Position numbers and translations under genes: made by a program. Shown here in pieces: positions 1 to 6,262 of a stretch of 11,129 nucleotides of DNA. Under the pieces are notes generated by a model. It ran no database searches and was not told where the DNA came from. It saw nothing but the letters and a program-made list of their open reading frames with translations. Every line of letters begins with the position of its first letter. Position 1 is the stretch's first letter. This stretch comes from an archaeon (GTDB taxonomy: Archaea; EX4484-52; B79-G9): the NCBI GenBank assembly GCA_013139905.1, contig WSZW01000160.1, positions 1 to 11,129 on the forward strand, in the 5' to 3' direction.

Positions 1-385
1 CTTTATGATAAATATCAGCAACCGTTTTTCCTATTTCCATACCAACCGTAATAGACCACGTAAGCGGAGAATAAGATTTAATAGAATTTCCAATATAATG
101 AACATTAACACCTGCAATCTCATCAACAACACCAACTTTCCACGGATCATATGCAACCACATGCGTATTTACCCCTCTTCTAACAAGAGATTCCGCAAGC
201 TGTTTTGATTGTATAGAAATATCAGATAAAGTTCTTGGCAAATAATCAGGCGTAATTAGAACAACATTTTTAAGTTTTTTACTGTCTTGTATATCCCCTG
301 GAGCAATATTTAACTGCTTCATAATCTTATCTAAAATCTTTTGATTCAAATTCTGTTGATTATATTGATTTCCATTATTATCCAT
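1..385 (-). CDS. Glycosyltransferase, GT-B fold (GT4/GT5-like), N-terminal part only
   Basis: Only the first 128 codons are in the window; the gene runs off the left edge. Residues 1-38 are rich in Asn, Gln and Lys and look like a flexible extension. From residue 40 comes a Rossmann start (NVVLITPDYLP), then a helix with QLAESLVRRG and a second strand, THVVAYDP. This is the usual opening of GT4/GT5 transferases, including archaeal glycogen-synthase-like proteins. The phrase SPLTW near residue 107 fits the same group. The glycine-rich loop normally following the first strand is replaced by RTLSDIS (residues 51-57). The start is the ATG at 385-383; an in-frame GTG at 400-398 is possible. It follows the GT3 synthase on the same strand, 87 bp downstream, so a role in alpha-glucan synthesis is likely, but donor and acceptor cannot be told from this part. 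GT-B fold is fairly sure; the exact family is not. Confidence 0.72.
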   Translation of the reverse strand, partial: MDNNGNQYNQQNLNQKILDKIMKQLNIAPGDIQDSKKLKNVVLITPDYLPRTLSDISIQSKQLAESLVRRGVNTHVVAYDPWKVGVVDEIAGVNVHYIGNSIKSYSPLTWSITVGMEIGKTVADIYHK

Positions 386-424
386 ATTATTTCTACCCAC
401 ATATTAACAAACATTACAAAATAC

Positions 425-437
425 AATTATAAAATCA
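425..437 (-). promoter_or_regulatory. Candidate TATA box of the downstream glycosyltransferase
   Basis: On the minus strand this reads gattttataattg, an archaeal TATA-like element. It lies about 45 bases before the ATG at 385, which would give a short leader of about 20 bases. Such AT-rich matches occur easily by chance in this genome, so support is weak. If real, the second glycosyltransferase can be transcribed independently of the GT3 synthase. Confidence 0.3.
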
Positions 438-448
438 CAAAACAATCC

Positions 449-470
449 AAAAAAATAAGTAAAATACTTA
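449..470 (-). terminator. Hairpin plus T7 tract after the GT3 glycogen synthase
   Basis: On the minus strand, two bases past the synthase stop codon, TAAGTA and TACTTA form a perfect 6-bp stem (470-465 with 461-456) around a 3-base loop, followed directly by seven T residues (455-449). The stem has only one G:C pair, so the T tract is probably the working part, as in archaeal T-rich termination. The same arrangement recurs after rps7. Confidence 0.4.
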
Positions 471-472
471 AA

Positions 473-2308
473 TTATGAATTCTTTTTTAACGATAAGTTA
501 TGTGCCCGTATATAATTTTCGCCCAAATATTTCCAATCAGTAAGATATGCAAGGCGATTCGCGATATGTTTTTCTTCAACAATCTCATTTTTAGTCATAT
601 GAACGACATCATAAAGTCTATTTTTTAATGATTCAACACAATTATCATATTTTTGATTTTCGCGTTTAAGTATATATATACCCCTATCTTTTTTATCATT
701 TACGGCCGCAACACGATTCTCGTCAATGAATTTTCCAAATCCGGAATAATCCGTAGTGATTGAAAGACAACCATTAGCCGCACATTCAACCGGCGTATAC
801 CCCCAAGGCTCATAAAATGACGGAAAAATACCGAAACTAGACCCAATAATAAACGAATTATAATTTATTGAAATAAGCCGATCCGCATTCGAAAGATATG
901 CAGGATAAAATATTACTTTCACCCTATCCTCTTTACGATTCAAAAGTCCATTAGCCTTAAACCCATTAAGAATACTATCCCCAGAAACATCATAATTAAG
1001 ATTAAAAGCGCACAATGGCGGAACTTGACCGGTTTTTGATCTAAACTCATGCATCTGTTTTTTTATCTCTTGGATATGCGTACTTGTAATACCCTCATCT
1101 ATTTGTTCAATCAAATCTTTACCGCGAGTTATAGCCCCCATAATAGAATGCTTCAATTCCGGCAAAAGATCATCAACATAATTCTCAATCTCATTAAAAA
1201 GCGTAACATTCTTTAAAACGTCAATATTTTCACCGCTAATATCAGCAGGTATTAAATAAAACACAAAAACGTCCTTTTCACTACCCTCATCCTTTAATTT
1301 TTGATTTAAGCGCCCCAAGGATTCAGTAAACATATCAGCTCCTTTATTGTGATATTCATACCTACCGGAAATAAACATAATTCTAGGATCCACAAGATTA
1401 ACATCATAAAAAGGACGAAAATACGCACGAAGAAAATTTGTAATCTTCATCTTATACTTCTTATGTACATATGAAAGATCTTCCATACTAGGATACGTTG
1501 CCATACTAAGTCCATTTGAAAGTATCACTTCAGGTTTTACACCTAATAAATATTCCGCTTCTCTTGCAGTTGTTTTTGAAACAGTAGTAAATACATCCGC
1601 ATTTTTAGCACACGCAATTTCAGTTAAATGTTTTGATTCAATTCCATAATGATAAGCTTTTTGAGGATCAACAGAAGTCCCTCGTTTAAGCCCTTGTTCA
1701 ATTTCCTCATGAAGATTTTCATTAACGCCTGCCATGGTTCTACCAAGCATAGTCGCGTGTGTAGTAAATACAGTTCCAACTTTTGATTTTACATGTTTCA
1801 AATATAATAAACCCGCCCCAGTCATCCATTCATGAAACTGCGCAACACATAACTTAGAATTCATTTTCTTTGAAATTTCATCAATCACAATCCCTGCAGC
1901 ATAACTAAAAACAACAGGATCATCAAACCAACAATCAGCACGAATAGAATCAATACCGTATTGATTCCATAAATCAGTCTTTATTTGATTTTTATTAGAA
2001 TTATAATATTTTTCATTATCAATAAGAATCGTAGTAGGACTTCCGGGAATATCCCACGTCCCTATATGACAAACAATACCATTTGATTTCAGTTTTTCAA
2101 AAACCTCGCCAAATTCGCTTGTTTTTGCATCATTTTCACTAAATTCCAGATTACTTTTTCCTTTAATCCAAGGTCCAACAGGAATAAAACCTTGTTTATA
2201 TTTTTCAGCCATTACAGGAGCCTTCGAAGTAATAACAGCATAAATTCCGCCAACCTTATTTGCCACTTCATACGACACTTCAAAAAAATAATCTGCCTTT
2301 GCATTCAT
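473..2308 (-). CDS. Glycogen synthase, GT3 family (eukaryote-like)
   Basis: This 611-residue protein should transfer glucose from a nucleotide sugar, UDP-glucose in characterised GT3 enzymes, to the non-reducing end of an alpha-1,4-glucan in the cytoplasm. It follows the animal/yeast synthase pattern along its length. EVANKVGGIYAV is at residues 14-25, FHEW at 158-161 and TTHATMLGR at 182-190. The donor-site stretch GRYEYHNKGADMF spans 315-327, with R316 and K322. The catalytic E-x7-E, YEPWGYTPVE, has E500 and E508, and SGFG follows at 522-525. The C-terminus ends in DWKYLG, as in eukaryotic enzymes. It lacks their N-terminal phosphorylated extension, and the segment before DWKYLG (about 570-590) lacks the run of arginines that binds glucose-6-phosphate, so that type of control is probably absent (inference). 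The start is the ATG at 2308; a GAGGG lies 12 bases upstream. It is divergent from a debranching enzyme. Family assignment is secure. Confidence 0.95.
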   Translation of the reverse strand: MNAKADYFFEVSYEVANKVGGIYAVITSKAPVMAEKYKQGFIPVGPWIKGKSNLEFSENDAKTSEFGEVFEKLKSNGIVCHIGTWDIPGSPTTILIDNEKYYNSNKNQIKTDLWNQYGIDSIRADCWFDDPVVFSYAAGIVIDEISKKMNSKLCVAQFHEWMTGAGLLYLKHVKSKVGTVFTTHATMLGRTMAGVNENLHEEIEQGLKRGTSVDPQKAYHYGIESKHLTEIACAKNADVFTTVSKTTAREAEYLLGVKPEVILSNGLSMATYPSMEDLSYVHKKYKMKITNFLRAYFRPFYDVNLVDPRIMFISGRYEYHNKGADMFTESLGRLNQKLKDEGSEKDVFVFYLIPADISGENIDVLKNVTLFNEIENYVDDLLPELKHSIMGAITRGKDLIEQIDEGITSTHIQEIKKQMHEFRSKTGQVPPLCAFNLNYDVSGDSILNGFKANGLLNRKEDRVKVIFYPAYLSNADRLISINYNSFIIGSSFGIFPSFYEPWGYTPVECAANGCLSITTDYSGFGKFIDENRVAAVNDKKDRGIYILKRENQKYDNCVESLKNRLYDVVHMTKNEIVEEKHIANRLAYLTDWKYLGENYIRAHNLSLKKNS

Positions 2309-2505
2309 TATTATTCACAACCCTCATTCGTTCAAAAAAGTTATTATACATCACCACTTAAAAGATAGAACTATGTTTTTACACCATTAAGTAAAATATG
2401 ACAGTTTAATCCTTCTTTTAAGAATTAAGTAATTATATATACTCCCTTGTTTAAATAAATTTTATAATTAATTTGTAAATACAAAAAATAACTTTTGTGA
2501 TTATA
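2309..2505. promoter_or_regulatory. Divergent control region between glycogen synthase and debranching enzyme
   Basis: This 197-bp AT-rich spacer must hold the promoters of both genes. For the plus-strand debranching enzyme, tttaaataa (2450-2458) and tttataat (2460-2467) are TATA candidates that would place transcription starts 16-26 bases before the ATG. No Shine-Dalgarno is visible, so translation may be nearly leaderless. For the minus-strand synthase, cttttaagtg (2364-2355) or tataataa (2348-2341) could serve; the former leaves GAGGG (2325-2321) within the leader. The region also contains ATTAAGTAA twice (2386-2394 and 2425-2433) and an 8-bp inverted pair, CTTAAAAG at 2357-2364 and CTTTTAAG at 2415-2422. 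These are possible regulator sites, but the low-complexity background makes them uncertain. Confidence 0.5.
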
Positions 2506-4572
2506 ATGATAGAAAAAATAATATATAAAAACAAACAAACCGGTTTTGATAAAAAAACAACAACATTATCCTCAGGCATGTACTTCATCCATCGGGATTT
2601 AAACGGTAATTTTTCAAATAAATGGTCCGGTATTTGGGCACAAGACAAAAAACTATTAGATTATTTCGCAATTAACATCAATGATTTTTGGCTATCTTCA
2701 ACAGATATAACATCAGTAGAATCAATACCATGGAGCACCAAATACAACCGAGAAATAAAATCAATGCAACTTACAATAAAAGAATCAAATTATGCCACAA
2801 ACAACGGAATCATATGTACACTTACAATCACAAATGATTCAAAAGAAAAAAAGAACTTAAATCTAAATTTAGAAGCAGCAATTAATTTACGCACCAAATA
2901 CGATAACTGGCATAACACTACATACACAAAAAAAATAAACGAAGTAAGAAATTGCGTAACTGTTTCATCAAAAAACAGCGCAGCTACATTCGGGGCAGGT
3001 CGCGTATCATTTGCAAACATAATATTTAGCGGACATGAAACATACAAAGACCATTACCCGGGAAACAAACAAAGATGCTTTATCCCTGGAAATTACACAG
3101 TTAATTTTGAACTAGAACCAAAAAAAACAATAACAATACCTTTTCTTTTCACAAAAAATGTAGAAGATTTTGATATATTGCACAACAATTGGGCAAATAT
3201 CATTGAGAAAAATGACACCAAATTAAACCATGAAACAAATACATCAAATATAAGCACACCAATTAACGCTCTTGATTACGCGTACTCATCCAGCAAACAT
3301 GCAATAAACGCACACATATCAAATTCATATTTCGGTCAAGGAATGTTCGCAGGATTACCATGGTTTTTAGAATATTGGGGCCGCGACACACTATGGACTG
3401 CTCTTGGACTAATAGATTCCGGAGAATTTGAAACAGTAAAAAATCTTTTACGAACAATGGCTGCAAACGGAAAAAACCAAATACCAACGCTAATCAATCT
3501 TGACGGAACCGCAAAATATTATAGTGCCGATGTAGACCCACTTTTCCTTTGCGTACTTCACAAATACATCAAAACAACAAACGATGTTGAATTTGCAAAC
3601 GAAATCAAAAAAACAATAGAAATCATAATTTCAAGAATAAAACTTAAACACAACATAATAATCCAGGAAAATAACGGCACCTGGATGGATTCAATTAAAA
3701 GAAATGGAACAGCAATAGATGTTCAAAGCCTATGGGCAAAAGCACTAGAAGGACAAAAACTAGGAACCCAAATAAAAACAGGCATTAAAAAATTCTGGAG
3801 TAAAAAAAACAAATTCTTCTACGACACATACAACATAAAAAATACAAAACAAACAGAAATGATAAAAACATCAAACGTATTAATCCCCTTAATGTTTGGT
3901 CAAATCCCGGCACTAAATGCAAGAAAAACACTTACAACAATAAATACTGATTTTTTAAGCTTTTTTGGAATACAAACAAGAGGAACAAACGAAAAAGACT
4001 TCGACTCTAAAGGATACCACACAGGTTCCGTTTGGGGACTTACCACTGGTTGGGGTGCATGCGCATTTCTAAAATATGATATGATTAAACCAGGCGTAGA
4101 ATGCCTAAAAAGCATGGCTTATGACAGTGAAAGATACGGAATCGGAACAATTTCAGAATGCCTTGATGCAAAAACCGGAGAATTATTAGGAAGTCCCATG
4201 CAAGCATGGTCTTCAGGTCTATTGGTTCATGCAGTTGACAGCTATCTTTTCGGCATAAGCGCAGATTTAATCAAAAACGAACTAACACTAGAACCAAAAC
4301 TATCAGACGATTGGGGTCATATGTATTTGCACGGCAAAAAAATCGGAAACTCCATATTAGACCTCACAATAGACAGAACAACATATGGTATCAAAATAAA
4401 AATAATATTTGACGAATTCAACAATCACCTAAAATGCAAACTAAAACTACCAGCCAACTGCGTAAAAATCAGCATCAAAGGAACCAAAAAAGAAAAGCAC
4501 GTAGAAGGCAACAGAGCAACATTCAAAATCGACGAAATCGTAGAAATCAAAGCCAAACTGGCTGATATGTGA
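2506..4572 (+). CDS. Glycogen debranching enzyme, amylo-alpha-1,6-glucosidase (GH133/GDE_C-type)
   Basis: The protein (688 residues) is expected to hydrolyse alpha-1,6 branch glucose from glycogen. Residues about 20-225 form a beta-rich N-terminal domain resembling the GDE_N_bis type, with GIWAQDKKLL early on. Residues about 260-590 match the (alpha/alpha)6 amylo-alpha-1,6-glucosidase domain: AGLPWFLEYWGRDTLW at 282-297, GTWMDS at 391-396, DVQSLWAKAL at 405-414, GSVWGL at 507-512, GTISECLD at 547-554 and QAWSSG at 566-571. The Asp of TWMD and the Glu of TISE are plausible acid/base residues by family analogy. A small beta domain ends the protein. There is no GH13 4-alpha-glucanotransferase domain, so a separate enzyme may have to prepare the branch stub. 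The ATG at 2506 is preferred over an in-frame GTG at 2497. It is the only plus-strand gene and is very A-rich and G-poor. It is convergent with rps7. Confidence 0.92.
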   Translation: MIEKIIYKNKQTGFDKKTTTLSSGMYFIHRDLNGNFSNKWSGIWAQDKKLLDYFAININDFWLSSTDITSVESIPWSTKYNREIKSMQLTIKESNYATNNGIICTLTITNDSKEKKNLNLNLEAAINLRTKYDNWHNTTYTKKINEVRNCVTVSSKNSAATFGAGRVSFANIIFSGHETYKDHYPGNKQRCFIPGNYTVNFELEPKKTITIPFLFTKNVEDFDILHNNWANIIEKNDTKLNHETNTSNISTPINALDYAYSSSKHAINAHISNSYFGQGMFAGLPWFLEYWGRDTLWTALGLIDSGEFETVKNLLRTMAANGKNQIPTLINLDGTAKYYSADVDPLFLCVLHKYIKTTNDVEFANEIKKTIEIIISRIKLKHNIIIQENNGTWMDSIKRNGTAIDVQSLWAKALEGQKLGTQIKTGIKKFWSKKNKFFYDTYNIKNTKQTEMIKTSNVLIPLMFGQIPALNARKTLTTINTDFLSFFGIQTRGTNEKDFDSKGYHTGSVWGLTTGWGACAFLKYDMIKPGVECLKSMAYDSERYGIGTISECLDAKTGELLGSPMQAWSSGLLVHAVDSYLFGISADLIKNELTLEPKLSDDWGHMYLHGKKIGNSILDLTIDRTTYGIKIKIIFDEFNNHLKCKLKLPANCVKISIKGTKKEKHVEGNRATFKIDEIVEIKAKLADM

Positions 4573-4630
4573 TTTCTTAAAAAAAATCAAAATAATCTAA
4601 ATTATACGACACAATTAAAATCTAAAATAT

Positions 4631-4652
4631 AAAAAAACATAGCCCACGCTAT
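4631..4652 (-). terminator. Second, tandem terminator hairpin after rps7
   Basis: About 25 bases beyond the first hairpin on the minus strand, ATAGC (4652-4648) and GCTAT (4643-4639) form a 5-bp stem with a 4-base loop, followed after one G by seven T residues (4637-4631). It is weaker than the first and probably a backup that keeps transcripts of the ribosomal operon from running into the converging debranching gene. Confidence 0.5.
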
Positions 4653-4656
4653 CCAA

Positions 4657-4697
4657 TAAAAAAAATAAAAACTTTCCGAACCGACAAAGCCGGTTCG
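4657..4697 (-). terminator. First terminator hairpin after rps7
   Basis: Reading the minus strand after the rps7 stop, CGAACCG (4697-4691) pairs perfectly with CGGTTCG (4683-4677) around a 7-base loop. A T-rich run interrupted by few other bases follows down to 4657. The stem has five G:C pairs of seven, striking against the AT-rich surroundings. It looks like a bacterial-style intrinsic terminator, although archaeal RNAP can stop on T tracts alone. Confidence 0.65.
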
Positions 4698-4716
4698 AAT
4701 ATAAGATATGACCGAA

Positions 4717-5316
4717 TTACAATGATCCGGTAGCTTCTTTTTCTCTTCTCACACGTTCGGAAAATGCATAAGATGCAGAATCACTTTTATATGCACCAAT
4801 AATTTCTTTTGCAAGAACTTGCGATGCAGGTATTTTATTTCCATGAGATTTGTGAAATGTTCCTTGAGCCATATGCTTTAATGCAAGATCAACCCGCCTT
4901 TGAGGCGAAGTTACAACACCTTCACGAGCCATTATACCACCTTTTTGGTAAGACATCACTTCTTCAGTAGGTGCAGAATTCTCAATTGCAGTCACTAAAA
5001 CTTCAACAGGGTTTTTCTTGGTTTGCTCTTCAATTATTTCAAAAGCTTTATAGACAAGATTGGAAACAACATAAGTCTTTCCAACATTGTTACCACTCGT
5101 AATTTTATGTTTCTTACCTTTATGTCCGGCAACAAATAATTTATTTATAAGTCGCTCAACAATAGGCACTTTTGATTTGTGAAATTGCTGTTTTGCATGA
5201 CGTCCGCCTGTTTTAGGCACAATTATAGGCTCAACTGTAACATAATCTACAAGACCTGCATCTTTAACAGATACATCATCCATATCCCATCTATCGAATA
5301 ATTTTGCTTCACTCAT
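4717..5316 (-). CDS. rps7: 30S ribosomal protein uS7
   Basis: uS7 nucleates assembly of the small-subunit head and lines the E/P-site region for mRNA and tRNA. The 199-residue protein has the archaeal form, with KLFDRWDMDDV near the N-terminus, then VEPIIVPKTGGRHAKQQF, KVPIVERLINKL, KNPVEVLVTAIEN and the hallmark SPQRRVDLALKHMAQG. Length is normal for archaeal S7. The ATG at 5316 is chosen because MSEAKLFDRW matches the usual archaeal beginning. A GTG three codons earlier (5325) overlaps the rps12 stop codon and would add only three residues. It lies 5 bp after rps12, so the two are almost certainly co-transcribed and possibly translationally coupled. It is the last gene of the operon, followed by tandem terminators. 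The segment VMSYQKGGIMAREG is somewhat divergent; otherwise it is ordinary. Confidence 0.96.
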   Translation of the reverse strand: MSEAKLFDRWDMDDVSVKDAGLVDYVTVEPIIVPKTGGRHAKQQFHKSKVPIVERLINKLFVAGHKGKKHKITSGNNVGKTYVVSNLVYKAFEIIEEQTKKNPVEVLVTAIENSAPTEEVMSYQKGGIMAREGVVTSPQRRVDLALKHMAQGTFHKSHGNKIPASQVLAKEIIGAYKSDSASYAFSERVRREKEATGSL

Positions 5317-5321
5317 AATAA

Positions 5322-5750
5322 TCACTTGCTAGCTCTCTTTCTTTTTCCTGTAATCAGGTGATGTAATGATATACCATTAATCTGAATAACTTTCCATTTT
5401 ACGGAAGGCAGGGATCCTTTAGGTCCGCTGTTAGAACCGCCGATTCCTTCTAAAAGAACTTCATCGTGTTCTTGAACATGATTAATAGCACCTGTTTCCG
5501 GACAAAAAGCAGTAACTTGCTTACCATTTTTAATAAGCTGTACTCTAACGCACTTAAGCAAACCGGAGTGTGGCTGCTTCGCTTCTAATTGTCTTTTCTC
5601 TAAAACAATACCTTTTGCTTGGTGTGTTCCTGCAAGTGGATCTGATTTTTCCCGTAATTTAAGTATACGTCTAACGTAATCTACACTCTTCCATCGTTTT
5701 TTCTTACGGTTTTTGACTAAATCTCGTCCCGCGTAAAGTCCTTTTGGCAT
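5322..5750 (-). CDS. rps12: 30S ribosomal protein uS12
   Basis: uS12 sits at the decoding centre and helps monitor codon-anticodon pairing. The 142-residue protein follows the archaeal/eukaryotic pattern: MPKGLYAGRDL at the start, KCVRVQLIKNGKQVTAF at 66-82, GAINHVQEHDEVLLEGIGG at 87-105 and a basic tail. The ATG at 5750 is set by a clear Shine-Dalgarno, GGAG at 5762-5759, eight bases upstream; the GTG at 5759 overlaps that site and is rejected. The decoding loop is unusual. The near-universal KQPNSAIRK reads KQPHSGLLK (58-66), keeping Pro60 and Ser62 but replacing Asn, Ala and Arg. The second conserved loop, usually D-(L/I)-P-G-V-R-(Y/F), reads SLPSVKW (113-119). The frame is intact, so these look like real substitutions. 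It is followed 5 bp later by rps7. Confidence 0.96.
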   Translation of the reverse strand: MPKGLYAGRDLVKNRKKKRWKSVDYVRRILKLREKSDPLAGTHQAKGIVLEKRQLEAKQPHSGLLKCVRVQLIKNGKQVTAFCPETGAINHVQEHDEVLLEGIGGSNSGPKGSLPSVKWKVIQINGISLHHLITGKRKRASK

Positions 5751-5758
5751 ATTTTTCA

Positions 5759-5762
5759 CTCC
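5759..5762 (-). promoter_or_regulatory. Shine-Dalgarno site of rps12
   Basis: On the minus strand, aaaGGAGTG precedes the ATG at 5750 by eight bases. It decides between the ATG and the in-frame GTG at 5759, which lies inside the site itself. Confidence 0.7.
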
Positions 5763-5796
5763 TTTAAATATTACATATAGCCGTTTTGAATATGAA

Positions 5797-5802
5797 TATA
5801 TA
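5797..5802 (-). promoter_or_regulatory. Possible internal promoter (TATA box) before rps12-rps7
   Basis: The 80-bp gap between nusA and rps12 is the largest in this gene string. On the minus strand it contains gtatatattc, with TATATA at 5802-5797. An archaeal start about 25 bases downstream would fall near 5773 and give a leader of about 22 bases that includes the rps12 Shine-Dalgarno. The geometry is good, but AT-rich matches are common here. Confidence 0.4.
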
Positions 5803-5830
5803 CTAATTTTTTATCCGCCGAATATAAAAA

Positions 5831-6247
5831 TCACATTATTTGTATTTTCTTAATTCCAAACTGCCTGTCCATTAATTTTTTAATAATCGTAAGATTCTTA
5901 CCCTCGCGACCAATAATTATTGCTTTATCCTTGTTTGCAACCTTAATCTTTAAAGACTTTCCGTTTTTATCATCTATAATTTCGATTTTTTCGCAAGGTT
6001 TTATAACCAAATTTTTTATAAACTCTTTTATATCTTTCGAATATCGATAAACCTTTATCTTTTTACCGAACTTTTCAGATAATTTTTTGATATTTACACC
6101 ATCCCGACCGATAATTTCGTAAAAATTTCGGGAATTTACAACAAAATACAAAATACCGCCATCCGATATATAATCGACAACGGAACTTTTTGTCATTTTT
6201 TCAAAGGTTGTTATATAACCGATATCTTCAAATCCGTATTTTCTCAT
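5831..6247 (-). CDS. nusA: Archaeal NusA-like transcription factor, two KH domains
   Basis: Archaeal NusA is a short RNA-binding protein made only of the KH pair of bacterial NusA; it is thought to act with RNA polymerase in elongation or termination. This 138-residue protein shows two KH domains. KH1 contains the GxxG loop GRDG (47-50), after FYEIIGRDGVNIKKL. KH2 contains GREG (113-116), within AIIIGREGKNLTIIKKL. The bacterial N-terminal RNAP-binding and S1 domains are absent, as expected for archaea. The start is the ATG at 6247, 15 bp after the eL30 stop codon; no Shine-Dalgarno is visible. The position between eL30 and uS12 is the classic archaeal order and confirms the identity. Stop codon is TGA. 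Confidence 0.92.
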   Translation of the reverse strand: MRKYGFEDIGYITTFEKMTKSSVVDYISDGGILYFVVNSRNFYEIIGRDGVNIKKLSEKFGKKIKVYRYSKDIKEFIKNLVIKPCEKIEIIDDKNGKSLKIKVANKDKAIIIGREGKNLTIIKKLMDRQFGIKKIQIM

Positions 6248-6262
6248 AATAAACGCAAAAAT

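Larger units (their letters stand above)
4573..4716. other. Convergent intergenic spacer, debranching enzyme / rps7
   Basis: This 144-bp spacer separates the 3' ends of two converging genes. It holds two hairpin/T-tract structures oriented for the minus strand, described separately, and a further T8 run on the minus strand (4586-4579). For the plus strand there is no T-rich terminator; only a weak gattt/aaatc pairing next to the stop codon is seen. No ORF or RNA gene is evident. Confidence 0.6.

Noticed and set aside
5..208. Plus-strand 67-codon ORF rich in Asn, Arg and Ile at the left edge
   Set aside because: It is the reverse of the glycosyltransferase frame, which shows real Rossmann-fold motifs on the minus strand.
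2497..2499. GTG start for the debranching enzyme
   Set aside because: An ATG follows three codons later, and no ribosome-binding site favours the GTG.
2451..3487. Minus-strand ORFs of 65-85 codons opposite the debranching gene, some with hydrophobic stretches
   Set aside because: They lie antisense to a conserved enzyme; the Phe/Val/Leu-rich look comes from the complement of A-rich Lys/Asn/Thr codons.
4571..4588. Weak gattt/aaatc hairpin as a terminator for the plus-strand debranching gene
   Set aside because: The stem is short and wholly A/T but for one pair, and no T tract follows on the plus strand.
5323..5325. GTG start for rps7 overlapping the rps12 stop codon
   Set aside because: The ATG three codons later gives the normal archaeal S7 N-terminus and normal spacing.
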